Shown here: one piece after another, positions 7,553 through 15,363 of the stretch
How positions within the stretch are numbered: position 1 is the stretch's first letter
How the letters are laid out: every line of letters starts with the position of its first letter
DNA from: Paenibacillus nanensis
Lineage (GTDB): Bacteria; Bacillota; Bacilli; Paenibacillales; Paenibacillaceae
Reading direction: 5' to 3'
Length of the DNA stretch: 64,000 nucleotides
Assembly: GCF_003583765.1 (NCBI RefSeq)
Contig: NZ_QXQA01000001.1
Location: forward strand, 434,001 to 498,000
Notes under the pieces: generated by a model
The model's database searches: none
What the model was told of the DNA's origin: nothing
The model's input: only the letters and a program-made list of their open reading frames with translations
Translations under genes and position numbers: made by a program

Positions 7553-10500
7553 TCACCAGTTATTGCCGGATACTCGGATTACGTCGAAGTTCGGGCTTCT
7601 GTCTTCGCCATAAATCGCTTGGATGCCGGGGTTGTTCACCTTCACGTTCGTGAAGCGGGCTTCGCCGACGGCCGGCCCTTGGCCTTGCTCCGCGCTGACG
7701 ACAAGCTTGATACCGTAACGGGACGGGTTGTTGATGTTGACGTTTTCGATCCGAACATTTTGCATTGGGAGGTTCTCCGGCGATTTGGTCTGGAACATGA
7801 GACCGAAGTAGACCGGATTGTTAATGTCTACGTTTTTCACGACAATATTTTTGAACGTCCGATCGCCGGCATAGAACCAGATTGCGCCGAAGTTCTGGTA
7901 ATCGTTGATCTTATCGTCCGCGCCGACGCTGGTCCAGAAATCGCCGCCCGTCCGGTCCAGCGTAACGCCGTCGATGACGGTGTCCTGATCGCCGAAGCCC
8001 AGCGTGTTGTAGCCGAAGCTGAGGCTGCTGATCGTCAGTCCAGGGTAAGTCAGCGTGTCGGCGCCATAAAGATTTTGATACAGGTTGCCCGATCCGCCGT
8101 AGACGGCGAATGCGGCGGCGCGTCTGACGTTCGTCGCCGTCAGGTTCGTATACTTGTTGCCTACGTTGTAGGAACCGCCTGAATCAATTGCGCTGAATAG
8201 GGCAAAGGCGTCGTCGCCGGCTCCTCTGGAGTAGTTGTTGTCGATGATGTTATAGGAGGAGCCGTTCGTCATGTTAATGCCGTCGGCGAATGTGTTTTTG
8301 ATCCGGTTATCCTTGAACGTATTGTAGGATGAGTTGACGCCCCAATAGAGGCAGACGAAATGCTCCGCCCAGACGTTCTGAACCGTTACGTTCTGCATGC
8401 CGTTGCCGTCAATGAATTTGCCCGGACCGTCTACGCGGTAGATGTAGTTGCCCCAAGCCGACAAGTCTTTGATCGTGGAGCCGTTAGCAGTAGAGCCGAT
8501 ATTGAAGCCGACATCCGTATTCGATTGGTTCTGCGGAGCGACCAATTTCGTATGCCATGGTCCGGCGCCGATAATCTCGGTCGCGCGTCCGTACAGGAAG
8601 ATTTTGCTGTTGATCGTCCATTCGCCGGCAGGGATGAAGATCCCTTTTTTGCTGGAGTCCTGCCGGAATTCATTCAAGGCCTGCTCGATCGACTTGGAAG
8701 CGGTAACTTGAACGTATTTGCTTGAATCCGGGTTGGAAGCGGGCGGCGCGACATTCTCCGTCTCCAGCATGTCGACATAGATCCACGGCACATCCCCAGA
8801 GTCTTTCTGAATGCGGATCTTCGTGCCGGCCGGATAGACCTGGTCGAGCATGAGCTGCGCATCCTCATAAAGCCAATATGCGGTAAGGCCTGCGCCAGGC
8901 TGATTGTCGTAGCCCAGCCTTCCAAGCGTGCTTGGCGTCGCATACAAATAAGAGAATTTGGAGGAAACCGTAAAGTTGCCTTTATCGACGCCGTTTGCGT
9001 AGATGCTGATCGTACCTGTCGTATTCTCCGCGACCGCATTGCGGAGCACAAACGCGTTAGCCGGCGCGGTCAGCGTAAATTCGACGTATTCGCCCGCCGC
9101 GTCAAGATGGACGGCGGAACGTCCGGAAGCTTCGCCAGCGTAATCTCCAGGCTTGAAGTTCGGAGCCAATCTTGTGCCGTTCGTCGCGTTGGAAGCCAGC
9201 TCAGCTTCCAGGATCGTAAACGGCATATTCGCGCCGCGTCCGGAATATAGATTCGCGGTGCTCGTATTGTTGGCTTGCTTGATGCTGACCTCGTTCGCGT
9301 CCGCCGCAACGGTAGTTGTTACGGTATAGCTGCCGTTCACAGCCGTCCACGTGCCTATGTTGACAGTGGTGGACGCGCCAGCCGCCAAGGCGCCGTTAAA
9401 GCTGCCGCTCATCGTATGAATCGCTGTGCCGGCCGCATTTTTAATCGTAACGGTTAACGCATGGGAGCCGCTTGCGGAGGCGATGTTGCCTTGATTTCTC
9501 AAATGAACGGCAAACGAGACGGTATTGCCGCTGCTAGGATTGCTTGGGTTCCAAGACGCGGTTGCCGCAAGATCGGAGCTGGATACAGGCGATATCGTCA
9601 GTGACGAAGGATGAGTGTAGCTGTTGTTGCCGTCGTTCTGCTCAATAATCGCGTTGCTCTCGTCGACCTTGGCGCTTACCGAATAGGTACCGGCGTTCTT
9701 CGGACCGGCATTCAAAGTAACCGTTGCTGATGCGCCGGCTGCAAGCGCGTTGACGGAAGCGGTTCCGGCGAGCTCATTGCTTAGATAGAAGTTCACTGCC
9801 GTGGCCGGGGAAGAGGCATTTCCGTTATTTTTGACAGTGGCGGTCAGCGTAATGGCATTGGTCTCGACCGGAGAAACCGGAGTCCAGGACATGGAGGTAA
9901 CCGTTAAGTCCGGATTCGGCGCCGGCGTGCCGTAAATTTCGAACTCCGCGACTTGGCCGGCGGGAGCGCCGGAGTTGGCGGTAATGTTCAGCCGCACTTG
10001 CTTCGCCGTAGCCGTTACGGGGATTGTTACGGTATTGCCTGAAGCCGGGTTAAAGGTATAAGACTGCGAAGCGACTAGGCTGTTGAATGCCGCGGAATCC
10101 TGCGTATTGCCGAGCACTTGAATCGTCTGCGTGCGCGCGCTCCATTCATTGGATGGATTCAGCTTCAGCACAATGGAGGTGAGGTGATGGTTGGCGCCGA
10201 GGTCGACTGTAAGCTGGCTCGGATTGCCGCCGCCTTCCCAGTATGTAGCCGCGCTGCCGTCATTGCCGTTAGCGGCTGCAAACGTGTGGACGAAGGAGGA
10301 GGCTGTAATCGGTTTGCCTAGGGCGATATTGCCGCCCGGAGGAGGCGTCGAAGTTGGCGAAGCTGTCGGTGTCGCTGTTGGAGTAGCTGTCGGCGTCGCT
10401 GTTGGAGTAGCGGTAGGTGTAGGTGTAGGTGTTGGAGTAGGAGTCGGCGAGTTCGTGTAGGTGACGGTAATCTGGTCAAGGTTGACGTTGCCGGAGTCGC

Positions 10501-11416
10501 CGGGGTCGTATTTGTAGGCAATCGTGTTATTGCCGGCATTTAGCGTCAGCGTCTCTGTTTTCGTGCTCCAAGTGTCCCAGTTGGCTAAGCTGCTCAGCGT
10601 GGTCTGGCGAATTTTGGCGCCATTGACGTAGATGCTTACCGTTCGTGAGCTGCCCATGGCATTCGCGTATTTCAGCGCAACGTCATAATTGCCGGCGGTG
10701 TTCGCGTTTACCGTAAAGGTTGTCGCGGCGCCTTGCGTCCAATAGCCGTCAACGAAGCCTGAGCCCGAGAAGCCGGCATGGTCCGTGTTCACTTTGGCGC
10801 CTCCCGAAAGCGCCGCATTTTCCGCTTGGTAAGTACCTGAAGGAGGCGGGGTCGGAGTAGCGGTTGGGGTCGGAGTCGGGGCTACCGAAGAGCCGTATAT
10901 TTCGAATTCGGAAATTTGTCCTGCGGGCCAGCCGGTGTTAGCCGAAAACGCGAGTCTGACAAAACGAGTGCTGGTAGCCGCAAAATGAATCGTGACCGCG
11001 TTATTGCCGGCTGAAGGATTGAACGTGTAGCCCGCCGAGCCGACAATCGTTGTGAAGGCCGATCCGTTAGCGCTGCCCTGCACGGCTAAAGTTTGGGTGC
11101 GCGCCTCCCAGCCGGCAGGCAGCTTCAGCACAATCTGATCGATGCTGACCGAAGAGCCGAGGTCGACTTGAATCCATTGCGGGAACGCGTTGTTGACGCT
11201 TTCCCAATAGGTGCTTTGATTACCGTCATTCACGCGGCCAGCGACGTATACATCCGCATAGCCGCTGGCCGTAACGGTCTTGCCAAGCGCTAAGTTCGGC
11301 CCTCCCGCAGCTGAAGCGGGGGAAGGGTACAGCGTAATCTGCGACAGCAGTATCGCAGCCGCAAAAATCCAGACGAGGAACGGATTTTGCCTGATCAGCT
11401 TGTTCATCGCAAACAT
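7553..11416 (-). CDS. Secreted GH87 alpha-1,3-glucanase (mutanase), multidomain
   Basis: The 1287-residue exoenzyme starts with a signal peptide (cleavage near ASA-AGG, residue 37). In order it has a discoidin domain (about 40-178), a Thr-Pro linker, a CBM6/35 domain (195-320, YQAENAALSGGA), a second Thr-Pro linker (323-359), a second discoidin domain (363-496), two CARDB-like repeats (502-735), a conserved region (740-890) and a right-handed beta-helix catalytic domain (900-1287). This closely matches the order DS1-CBM6-TP-DS2-UCR-catalytic domain of Agl-KA from Bacillus circulans. Asp1045 (FADGIN) and Asp1068/Asp1069 (GAGDDAF) have the same 23 and 1 residue spacing as the catalytic triad known for a Paenibacillus GH87 enzyme. 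It hydrolyses alpha-1,3-glucan of fungal walls or dental-type mutan. TAAGGAGGG lies 6 bases before the ATG. It is a single-gene unit. Confidence 0.9.
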   Translation of the reverse strand: MFAMNKLIRQNPFLVWIFAAAILLSQITLYPSPASAAGGPNLALGKTVTASGYADVYVAGRVNDGNQSTYWESVNNAFPQWIQVDLGSSVSIDQIVLKLPAGWEARTQTLAVQGSANGSAFTTIVGSAGYTFNPSAGNNAVTIHFAATSTRFVRLAFSANTGWPAGQISEFEIYGSSVAPTPTPTATPTPPPSGTYQAENAALSGGAKVNTDHAGFSGSGFVDGYWTQGAATTFTVNANTAGNYDVALKYANAMGSSRTVSIYVNGAKIRQTTLSSLANWDTWSTKTETLTLNAGNNTIAYKYDPGDSGNVNLDQITVTYTNSPTPTPTPTPTPTATPTATPTATPTATPTASPTSTPPPGGNIALGKPITASSFVHTFAAANGNDGSAATYWEGGGNPSQLTVDLGANHHLTSIVLKLNPSNEWSARTQTIQVLGNTQDSAAFNSLVASQSYTFNPASGNTVTIPVTATAKQVRLNITANSGAPAGQVAEFEIYGTPAPNPDLTVTSMSWTPVSPVETNAITLTATVKNNGNASSPATAVNFYLSNELAGTASVNALAAGASATVTLNAGPKNAGTYSVSAKVDESNAIIEQNDGNNSYTHPSSLTISPVSSSDLAATASWNPSNPSSGNTVSFAVHLRNQGNIASASGSHALTVTIKNAAGTAIHTMSGSFNGALAAGASTTVNIGTWTAVNGSYTVTTTVAADANEVSIKQANNTSTANLYSGRGANMPFTILEAELASNATNGTRLAPNFKPGDYAGEASGRSAVHLDAAGEYVEFTLTAPANAFVLRNAVAENTTGTISIYANGVDKGNFTVSSKFSYLYATPSTLGRLGYDNQPGAGLTAYWLYEDAQLMLDQVYPAGTKIRIQKDSGDVPWIYVDMLETENVAPPASNPDSSKYVQVTASKSIEQALNEFRQDSSKKGIFIPAGEWTINSKIFLYGRATEIIGAGPWHTKLVAPQNQSNTDVGFNIGSTANGSTIKDLSAWGNYIYRVDGPGKFIDGNGMQNVTVQNVWAEHFVCLYWGVNSSYNTFKDNRIKNTFADGINMTNGSSYNIIDNNYSRGAGDDAFALFSAIDSGGSYNVGNKYTNLTATNVRRAAAFAVYGGSGNLYQNLYGADTLTYPGLTISSLSFGYNTLGFGDQDTVIDGVTLDRTGGDFWTSVGADDKINDYQNFGAIWFYAGDRTFKNIVVKNVDINNPVYFGLMFQTKSPENLPMQNVRIENVNINNPSRYGIKLVVSAEQGQGPAVGEARFTNVKVNNPGIQAIYGEDRSPNFDVIRVSGNNW
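10361..10450. repeat. 24-bp tandem repeat encoding a Thr-Pro linker
   Basis: Two 24-bp units (10361-10384 and 10385-10408) differ at one base and are followed by a degenerate third unit built from GGTGTA hexamers. On the coding (minus) strand it encodes the TP/TA repeats between the CBM6 and second discoidin domains. Such arrays can change length by slippage without a frameshift, because the unit is a multiple of three. Confidence 0.8.
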
Positions 11417-11535
11417 AAAAACCCTCCTTATTGTTTTGTGAAAATTAATGCGCTTTCATTTTTACCCATAACAACAGCTGCGTTTACGCTTTGTCACCTC
11501 CTACGTTATTTCGCAGAGCTTCATCCAAAAGAAAA

Positions 11536-11558
11536 ACCAATATTTTTAAAATATTGGT
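11536..11558. promoter_or_regulatory. Perfect palindrome upstream of the GH87 gene
   Basis: ACCAATATTTT (11536-11546) and AAAATATTGGT (11548-11558) form perfect 11-bp arms around one central T, 120 bases upstream of the GH87 ATG. The absence of a loop suggests a dimeric protein site more than an RNA hairpin. The remaining 11417-11680 stretch holds no gene; a weak cre-like element (TGAAAGCGCATTAA on the minus strand, near 11448-11461) has two mismatches. Confidence 0.5.
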
Positions 11559-11683
11559 CACAAGGCACACGGCTCCGCACATTCGGTTAATTGGATGAAC
11601 TCCTGCTTTAAGCATAATTTAGCGGCGCATTCCGCTGAATAGGCGTTCCTACGAAGATTGTGTGCATTATTACTTAACCGCGG

Positions 11684-11719
11684 AAAAAAGCCGACAATCC
11701 CATATGCGGAATGCCGGCT
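11684..11719 (-). terminator. Terminator of the DUF975 gene
   Basis: Read on the minus strand, AGCCGGCA and TGTCGGCT pair around a 15-base loop and are followed by six T. It lies about 31 bases past the stop codon. Confidence 0.75.
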
Positions 11720-11749
11720 CTGCCGATTTTTTGCGGTTTGAAGTTAGCT

Positions 11750-12505
11750 TTAATAATAGCCTGGAGGCGGAGGCGTCAGCCGAAGCTCCTCTTCTGTCGT
11801 AAGCCCGTTCACAATGGCTTGATGCCGCAGCTCCAGGTACAGCTCCGCTTTCGTGGCGTTGATGTAAGGGAGCACGAACAAGACGCCGATCCCGCATGCC
11901 AGAACACCCAGAAGCACCCAGCCGATAAAGCTTAAATCCAGAACGAACATACGGAATTTATGACCGCGTGTCATCTGATTGCTTAAGTCAACGGCCCGCT
12001 TTGTTCCAATGTTAGGGTTATCCGTTAAGATGTAAGGCACCATGAAGTAAGCGTAGGACTTTACGATGCCGGGAATAATGAGGAGCAGATACCATAAGAA
12101 GTTTAGAAAGCCCTTCCATAACATCGCCTTCACAATGGCCCAATATCTGTTCCTGTTGAATGCAAACCCAAGATGATTCAAATTACCTTCATGCCGGTTT
12201 GAAGCTTGCGTGAAAAATTGAATGGAACCGACCTCGAGCGGAAATCCAAGGAAGATACGAAATGCAAGAGCGAATAGAAGAACGAAAAGGAAGATGACGC
12301 CAAAAGCGATAAGAAAAGGCGCAAATTCCGTCCAATCGAGATTTCCGCCTGACGAGCCGGAGCTTCCGCTGTTAAAGTTAAAGCTTGGAGAACCACCGCC
12401 GCCGCCGCCGACAAACGCGAAGATGAGACTGACTAGAAACGCTTTCCAATACGTGACGCGCAGTACATCTTTAGCCCGCTGCTTCAGTTCCTTACGTTCC
12501 CACAT
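11750..12505 (-). CDS. DUF975-family integral membrane protein
   Basis: The 251-residue protein begins MWERKELKQRAKDVL, the conserved N-terminus of the DUF975 family, then has a helix (residues about 20-34), a Gly/Ser-rich loop, and four to five more helices, including the conserved LIIPGIVKSYAYFMVPYIL segment near residue 150. It ends in a short Pro-rich cytoplasmic tail (TPPPPGYY). Function of the family is unknown. The ATG at 12505 is preferred over that at 12544 because AGAGGGAT lies 7 bases upstream and the conserved family start follows. It is an isolated unit with its own terminator. Confidence 0.8.
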   Translation of the reverse strand: MWERKELKQRAKDVLRVTYWKAFLVSLIFAFVGGGGGGSPSFNFNSGSSGSSGGNLDWTEFAPFLIAFGVIFLFVLLFALAFRIFLGFPLEVGSIQFFTQASNRHEGNLNHLGFAFNRNRYWAIVKAMLWKGFLNFLWYLLLIIPGIVKSYAYFMVPYILTDNPNIGTKRAVDLSNQMTRGHKFRMFVLDLSFIGWVLLGVLACGIGVLFVLPYINATKAELYLELRHQAIVNGLTTEEELRLTPPPPGYY

Positions 12506-12672
12506 TGCGATCCCTCTTTCCGTTATAATCTTTCTTTCCATCATACGCTGTTAGGATATTTAATGGCAATAAATAAAAGGGATACAAAGCGTTACAAGCA
12601 TTATATTTTCGAGAGGAGAAGTTCATTCGGGCACGAGTGAGATTTCATTCTCTCATCTCTCATTTGGAATTG

Positions 12673-13665
12673 TTATATTTTCCGGCACGAGTCCCGTTCT
12701 TCAATTCTCGACTCCAACAAAACCGTACGACGCGCGGCTTCGTCGCTGCTCATAATAGCAAGCAAAGTATCGGCGATATGTTCGGCGTACAGATCGACGG
12801 GCGGCCCAACCGCTGTAACGGGAACATCCAGCTCCGCCAGCTGGGGGACATTGTCATAGCTGACGAGCGAAAGATCGTCCGGCACATGGAGTCCGCCGTC
12901 CTGGACAGCCCGCAGCAAACCGGCGGTTAAGTCGAAGGTGCCTGTAATAACGGCAGTTGGCAGCTCGTTTAAAAGCAGACGGCGTCCGGCATCGAAGCCA
13001 TGCTTCCAGGTATTTCCACCTGAATCGAGGACAAGGGCCGAAGCAGAGGAAAGCCCGCATTCGAAGGCGCCCTCCAGGAAGCCGGCGACTTTCTCTTGCT
13101 GCTTGTCGTCCGAGTCGCGGTGGTCTCCGACATAAGCGATCCGGCGATGCCCCAGCCTTGTCAAATAATGAACCGCATCCTTAATCGCTTCCTTCCGCTT
13201 CGCGTCTACCATCGCATATTTGGCGCCGTTCACTTGGGAGACGCCGATGGAGAGGACGGGAATATCCGATGGAACGGGTTCATTATGCTTAGCCTCTGGA
13301 GCGATATCCTCGAAGACGACAATGCCGTCCATCTGCAGCCGATGAAATAAGCGGACGGCGGATGCGGGAGGAAGGGTGGAGAGAAGGACATCGTAGCTCC
13401 GCTCGGCAAGTTTATCGTTAATACGGCCGACTAGCGCGGATAAGGCAACGCGTTCGAGCGACGGCAGAATGACGCCGACCGTCATGCTGCGCCGCGAGAC
13501 CAAGCTTTTTGCCGCGAGATTGGGCTGATAGCCAAGCTGGGCGGCTAGCTCGATAATGCGCTTTTTCGTCTCCGGCTTGACGAGCGGACTGTCGTTCAGC
13601 GCTTTCGATACGGTTGAATAGCTGACATCCGCGAGGCGGGCGATATCCTTGATTGTAACAGTCAT
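12673..13665 (-). CDS. LacI-family transcriptional regulator, probable uronate repressor
   Basis: The 330-residue protein has an N-terminal LacI helix-turn-helix (TIKDIARLADVSYSTVSKAL, residues 3-22, then the hinge to about 60) and a periplasmic-binding-protein-like effector domain (62-325) with the dimerisation segment RRIAYVG. The ATG at 13665 is supported by TTAGGAGCA 9 bases upstream; the longer frame to 13710 adds an unlikely N-terminal extension. It is divergent from uxaC, and a perfect 18-bp palindrome lies in the shared intergenic region. The simplest reading is repression of uxaC relieved by a uronate or its intermediate. The effector is inferred from context only. Confidence 0.88.
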   Translation of the reverse strand: MTVTIKDIARLADVSYSTVSKALNDSPLVKPETKKRIIELAAQLGYQPNLAAKSLVSRRSMTVGVILPSLERVALSALVGRINDKLAERSYDVLLSTLPPASAVRLFHRLQMDGIVVFEDIAPEAKHNEPVPSDIPVLSIGVSQVNGAKYAMVDAKRKEAIKDAVHYLTRLGHRRIAYVGDHRDSDDKQQEKVAGFLEGAFECGLSSASALVLDSGGNTWKHGFDAGRRLLLNELPTAVITGTFDLTAGLLRAVQDGGLHVPDDLSLVSYDNVPQLAELDVPVTAVGPPVDLYAEHIADTLLAIMSSDEAARRTVLLESRIEERDSCRKI

Positions 13666-13738
13666 CGTTGCTGCTCCTAACCTATTTGCATGAATAATAA
13701 CGTTTTCCAAATCATAATGGCATATTGTAAAAATAGCA

Positions 13739-13767
13739 TTGATGATAAACGGATTTCAACATATTAT
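13739..13767 (+). promoter_or_regulatory. Sigma-A promoter of uxaC
   Basis: TTGATG (13739-13744) and TATTAT (13762-13767) are spaced by 17 bases. The predicted start of transcription (about 13774) lies just before the palindromic operator. Confidence 0.65.
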
Positions 13768-13781
13768 AGAGATATGACTAA

Positions 13782-13799
13782 AATAACAACGTTGTTATT
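13782..13799. promoter_or_regulatory. LacI-type palindromic operator
   Basis: AATAACAACGTTGTTATT is a perfect 18-bp palindrome with the central CG typical of LacI-family operators. It begins about 8 bases past the predicted uxaC transcription start, a position suited to blocking initiation or elongation. A related half site (AATAACGTTTT, near 13697-13707) lies close to the repressor gene and may serve autoregulation. Confidence 0.75.
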
Positions 13800-13858
13800 C
13801 ATGAGTTGAAGCTCCAAATTCCTTTACCTAAAACCTTGATGGAGGGCGGTACAATCCT

Positions 13859-15262
13859 ATGGCGGCATTTATGGACGAAAACTTCTTATTATCCAGCAAG
13901 ACTGCGAAAACGTTGTATCACGATTATGCGAAGGAAATGCCTATCATCGATTACCATTGTCATCTAAGTCCGAAGGAGATTTACGAGAATAAGACTTATA
14001 AAAATTTGACGGAGGTATGGCTCTACGGCGACCATTACAAATGGCGGCTCATGCGCGCGAACGGCGTGGAAGAATCGCATGTAACGGGGGACGCCGGCGA
14101 TTACGATAAGTTCCTCGCCTTCGCCAAAACCGTGCAGGTATCGATCGGCAATCCGGTTCATCAGTGGTCGCATTTGGAGCTCCGCCGTTACTTCGGCATC
14201 GATGAAATCATCAGCGAAGCGAACGCTCCGATTATTTGGGAGAAGGCGAACGCTAAGCTGACCGGATCTGGCTTTGGCGCAAGGGACTTCATCGTGAAGT
14301 CGAACGTCGAGGTCGTCTGCACGACGGACGATCCTGTCGATTCGCTTGAGTATCATATTAAGCTGCGGGAAGACAAAAGCTTTCCGGTGAAGGTGCTGCC
14401 GTCGTTCCGCCCGGACAAGGGGCTTGAGATTAACCGGAAAGGATTCGTAGAATGGATCCAAACGCTAGGCCGCGTAACAGACGCCCCGATCAAGGACTAT
14501 GAAGGCTTGCTGGCGGCGCTTGAAGCAAGAGTCGATTTCTTCCATTCGGTTGGCGGTCGGGTATCCGACCATGCGCTGGATTACGTGCCATTCGCCTCTG
14601 CGACGAAGGATGAAGCTGCAGCCATCTTCGCGAAAGCGCTCCGCGGCGAAGCCGTCAGCGCGGAAGAGGAAACGAAGTATAAGACCTGCACGCTGGTCTT
14701 CCTAGGAAAGCTGTATGCGGCTCGCGGCTGGGTAATGCAGTACCATATGAACGCCGCGCGCAATAACAATACGCGCATGTTCGGCAAGCTTGGCCCTGAC
14801 ACCGGCTTTGACGCGATGAACGACACTTTGATCGCGATGCCGCTCTCCCGTCTGCTTGACGCGATGGACGCGGAGGACGCGCTGCCGAAGACGATTCTTT
14901 ATTCGCTCAATCCGACGCATAACGCCGTTATTGGAACGATGATGGGCTGCTTCCAGGGAGGAGGTGTTGCCGGCAAGATGCAGTTTGGTTCGGCTTGGTG
15001 GTTTAACGACACCAGGGAAGGCATGATCGCTCAGATGAAGACGTTGGCCGATGTCGGCCTGCTTAGCCGTTTCGTCGGTATGCTGACGGATTCGCGGAGC
15101 TTCCTTTCCTATACGCGCCATGAATATTTCCGCAGAATTTTATGCAACCTGATCGCCGAGTGGGTCGAGAACGGGGAAGTGCCTGAAGATACGGAGCTGC
15201 TGGGAGGCATCGTACAAAACATTTCATATAACAACGCCAAAGCCTACTTCGATTTCGCGTAA
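13859..15262 (+). CDS. uxaC: Glucuronate/galacturonate isomerase (uronate isomerase)
   Basis: The 467-residue protein fits the uronate isomerase family in length and in motifs. IDYHCHLSPKEI (residues about 30-41) carries the HxH metal ligands at the end of strand 1 of the amidohydrolase-like barrel; LTDSRSFLSYTRHEYFRR near residue 410 is the conserved C-terminal signature. It interconverts D-glucuronate and D-fructuronate, or D-galacturonate and D-tagaturonate, the first cytoplasmic step of hexuronate catabolism. GGAGGG lies about 12 bases before the ATG. Its divergent LacI gene and the nearby GH28/importer operon suggest it processes uronates released from pectic oligosaccharides. The rest of the pathway (uxaA, uxaB, kdgK, kdgA) is not in this window. 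Confidence 0.95.
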   Translation: MAAFMDENFLLSSKTAKTLYHDYAKEMPIIDYHCHLSPKEIYENKTYKNLTEVWLYGDHYKWRLMRANGVEESHVTGDAGDYDKFLAFAKTVQVSIGNPVHQWSHLELRRYFGIDEIISEANAPIIWEKANAKLTGSGFGARDFIVKSNVEVVCTTDDPVDSLEYHIKLREDKSFPVKVLPSFRPDKGLEINRKGFVEWIQTLGRVTDAPIKDYEGLLAALEARVDFFHSVGGRVSDHALDYVPFASATKDEAAAIFAKALRGEAVSAEEETKYKTCTLVFLGKLYAARGWVMQYHMNAARNNNTRMFGKLGPDTGFDAMNDTLIAMPLSRLLDAMDAEDALPKTILYSLNPTHNAVIGTMMGCFQGGGVAGKMQFGSAWWFNDTREGMIAQMKTLADVGLLSRFVGMLTDSRSFLSYTRHEYFRRILCNLIAEWVENGEVPEDTELLGGIVQNISYNNAKAYFDFA

Positions 15263-15282
15263 CTTATATTGAGACACAATAG

Positions 15283-15328
15283 AGGCTGTCATCTCCGTAG
15301 AACGCTCTACAGGGGCGACAGCCTTTTG
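15283..15328 (+). terminator. Terminator of uxaC
   Basis: AGGCTGTC (15283-15290) pairs with GACAGCCT (15317-15324), with a second inner stem (CCGTAGA/TCTACAGG), followed by TTTT. The convergent AraC regulator gene ends shortly after. Confidence 0.75.
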
Positions 15329-15363
15329 CTTCCAGCAGAAATGCAGGAAATGCGCGTATTCGC

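Noticed and set aside
10191..10460. Plus-strand frame with VGVAVGVAVG repeats
   Set aside because: It is the mirror of the Thr-Pro linker of the GH87 gene on the minus strand and has no ribosome site.
11448..11461. cre-like site near the GH87 start
   Set aside because: TGAAAGCGCATTAA has two mismatches at conserved positions; too weak to claim.
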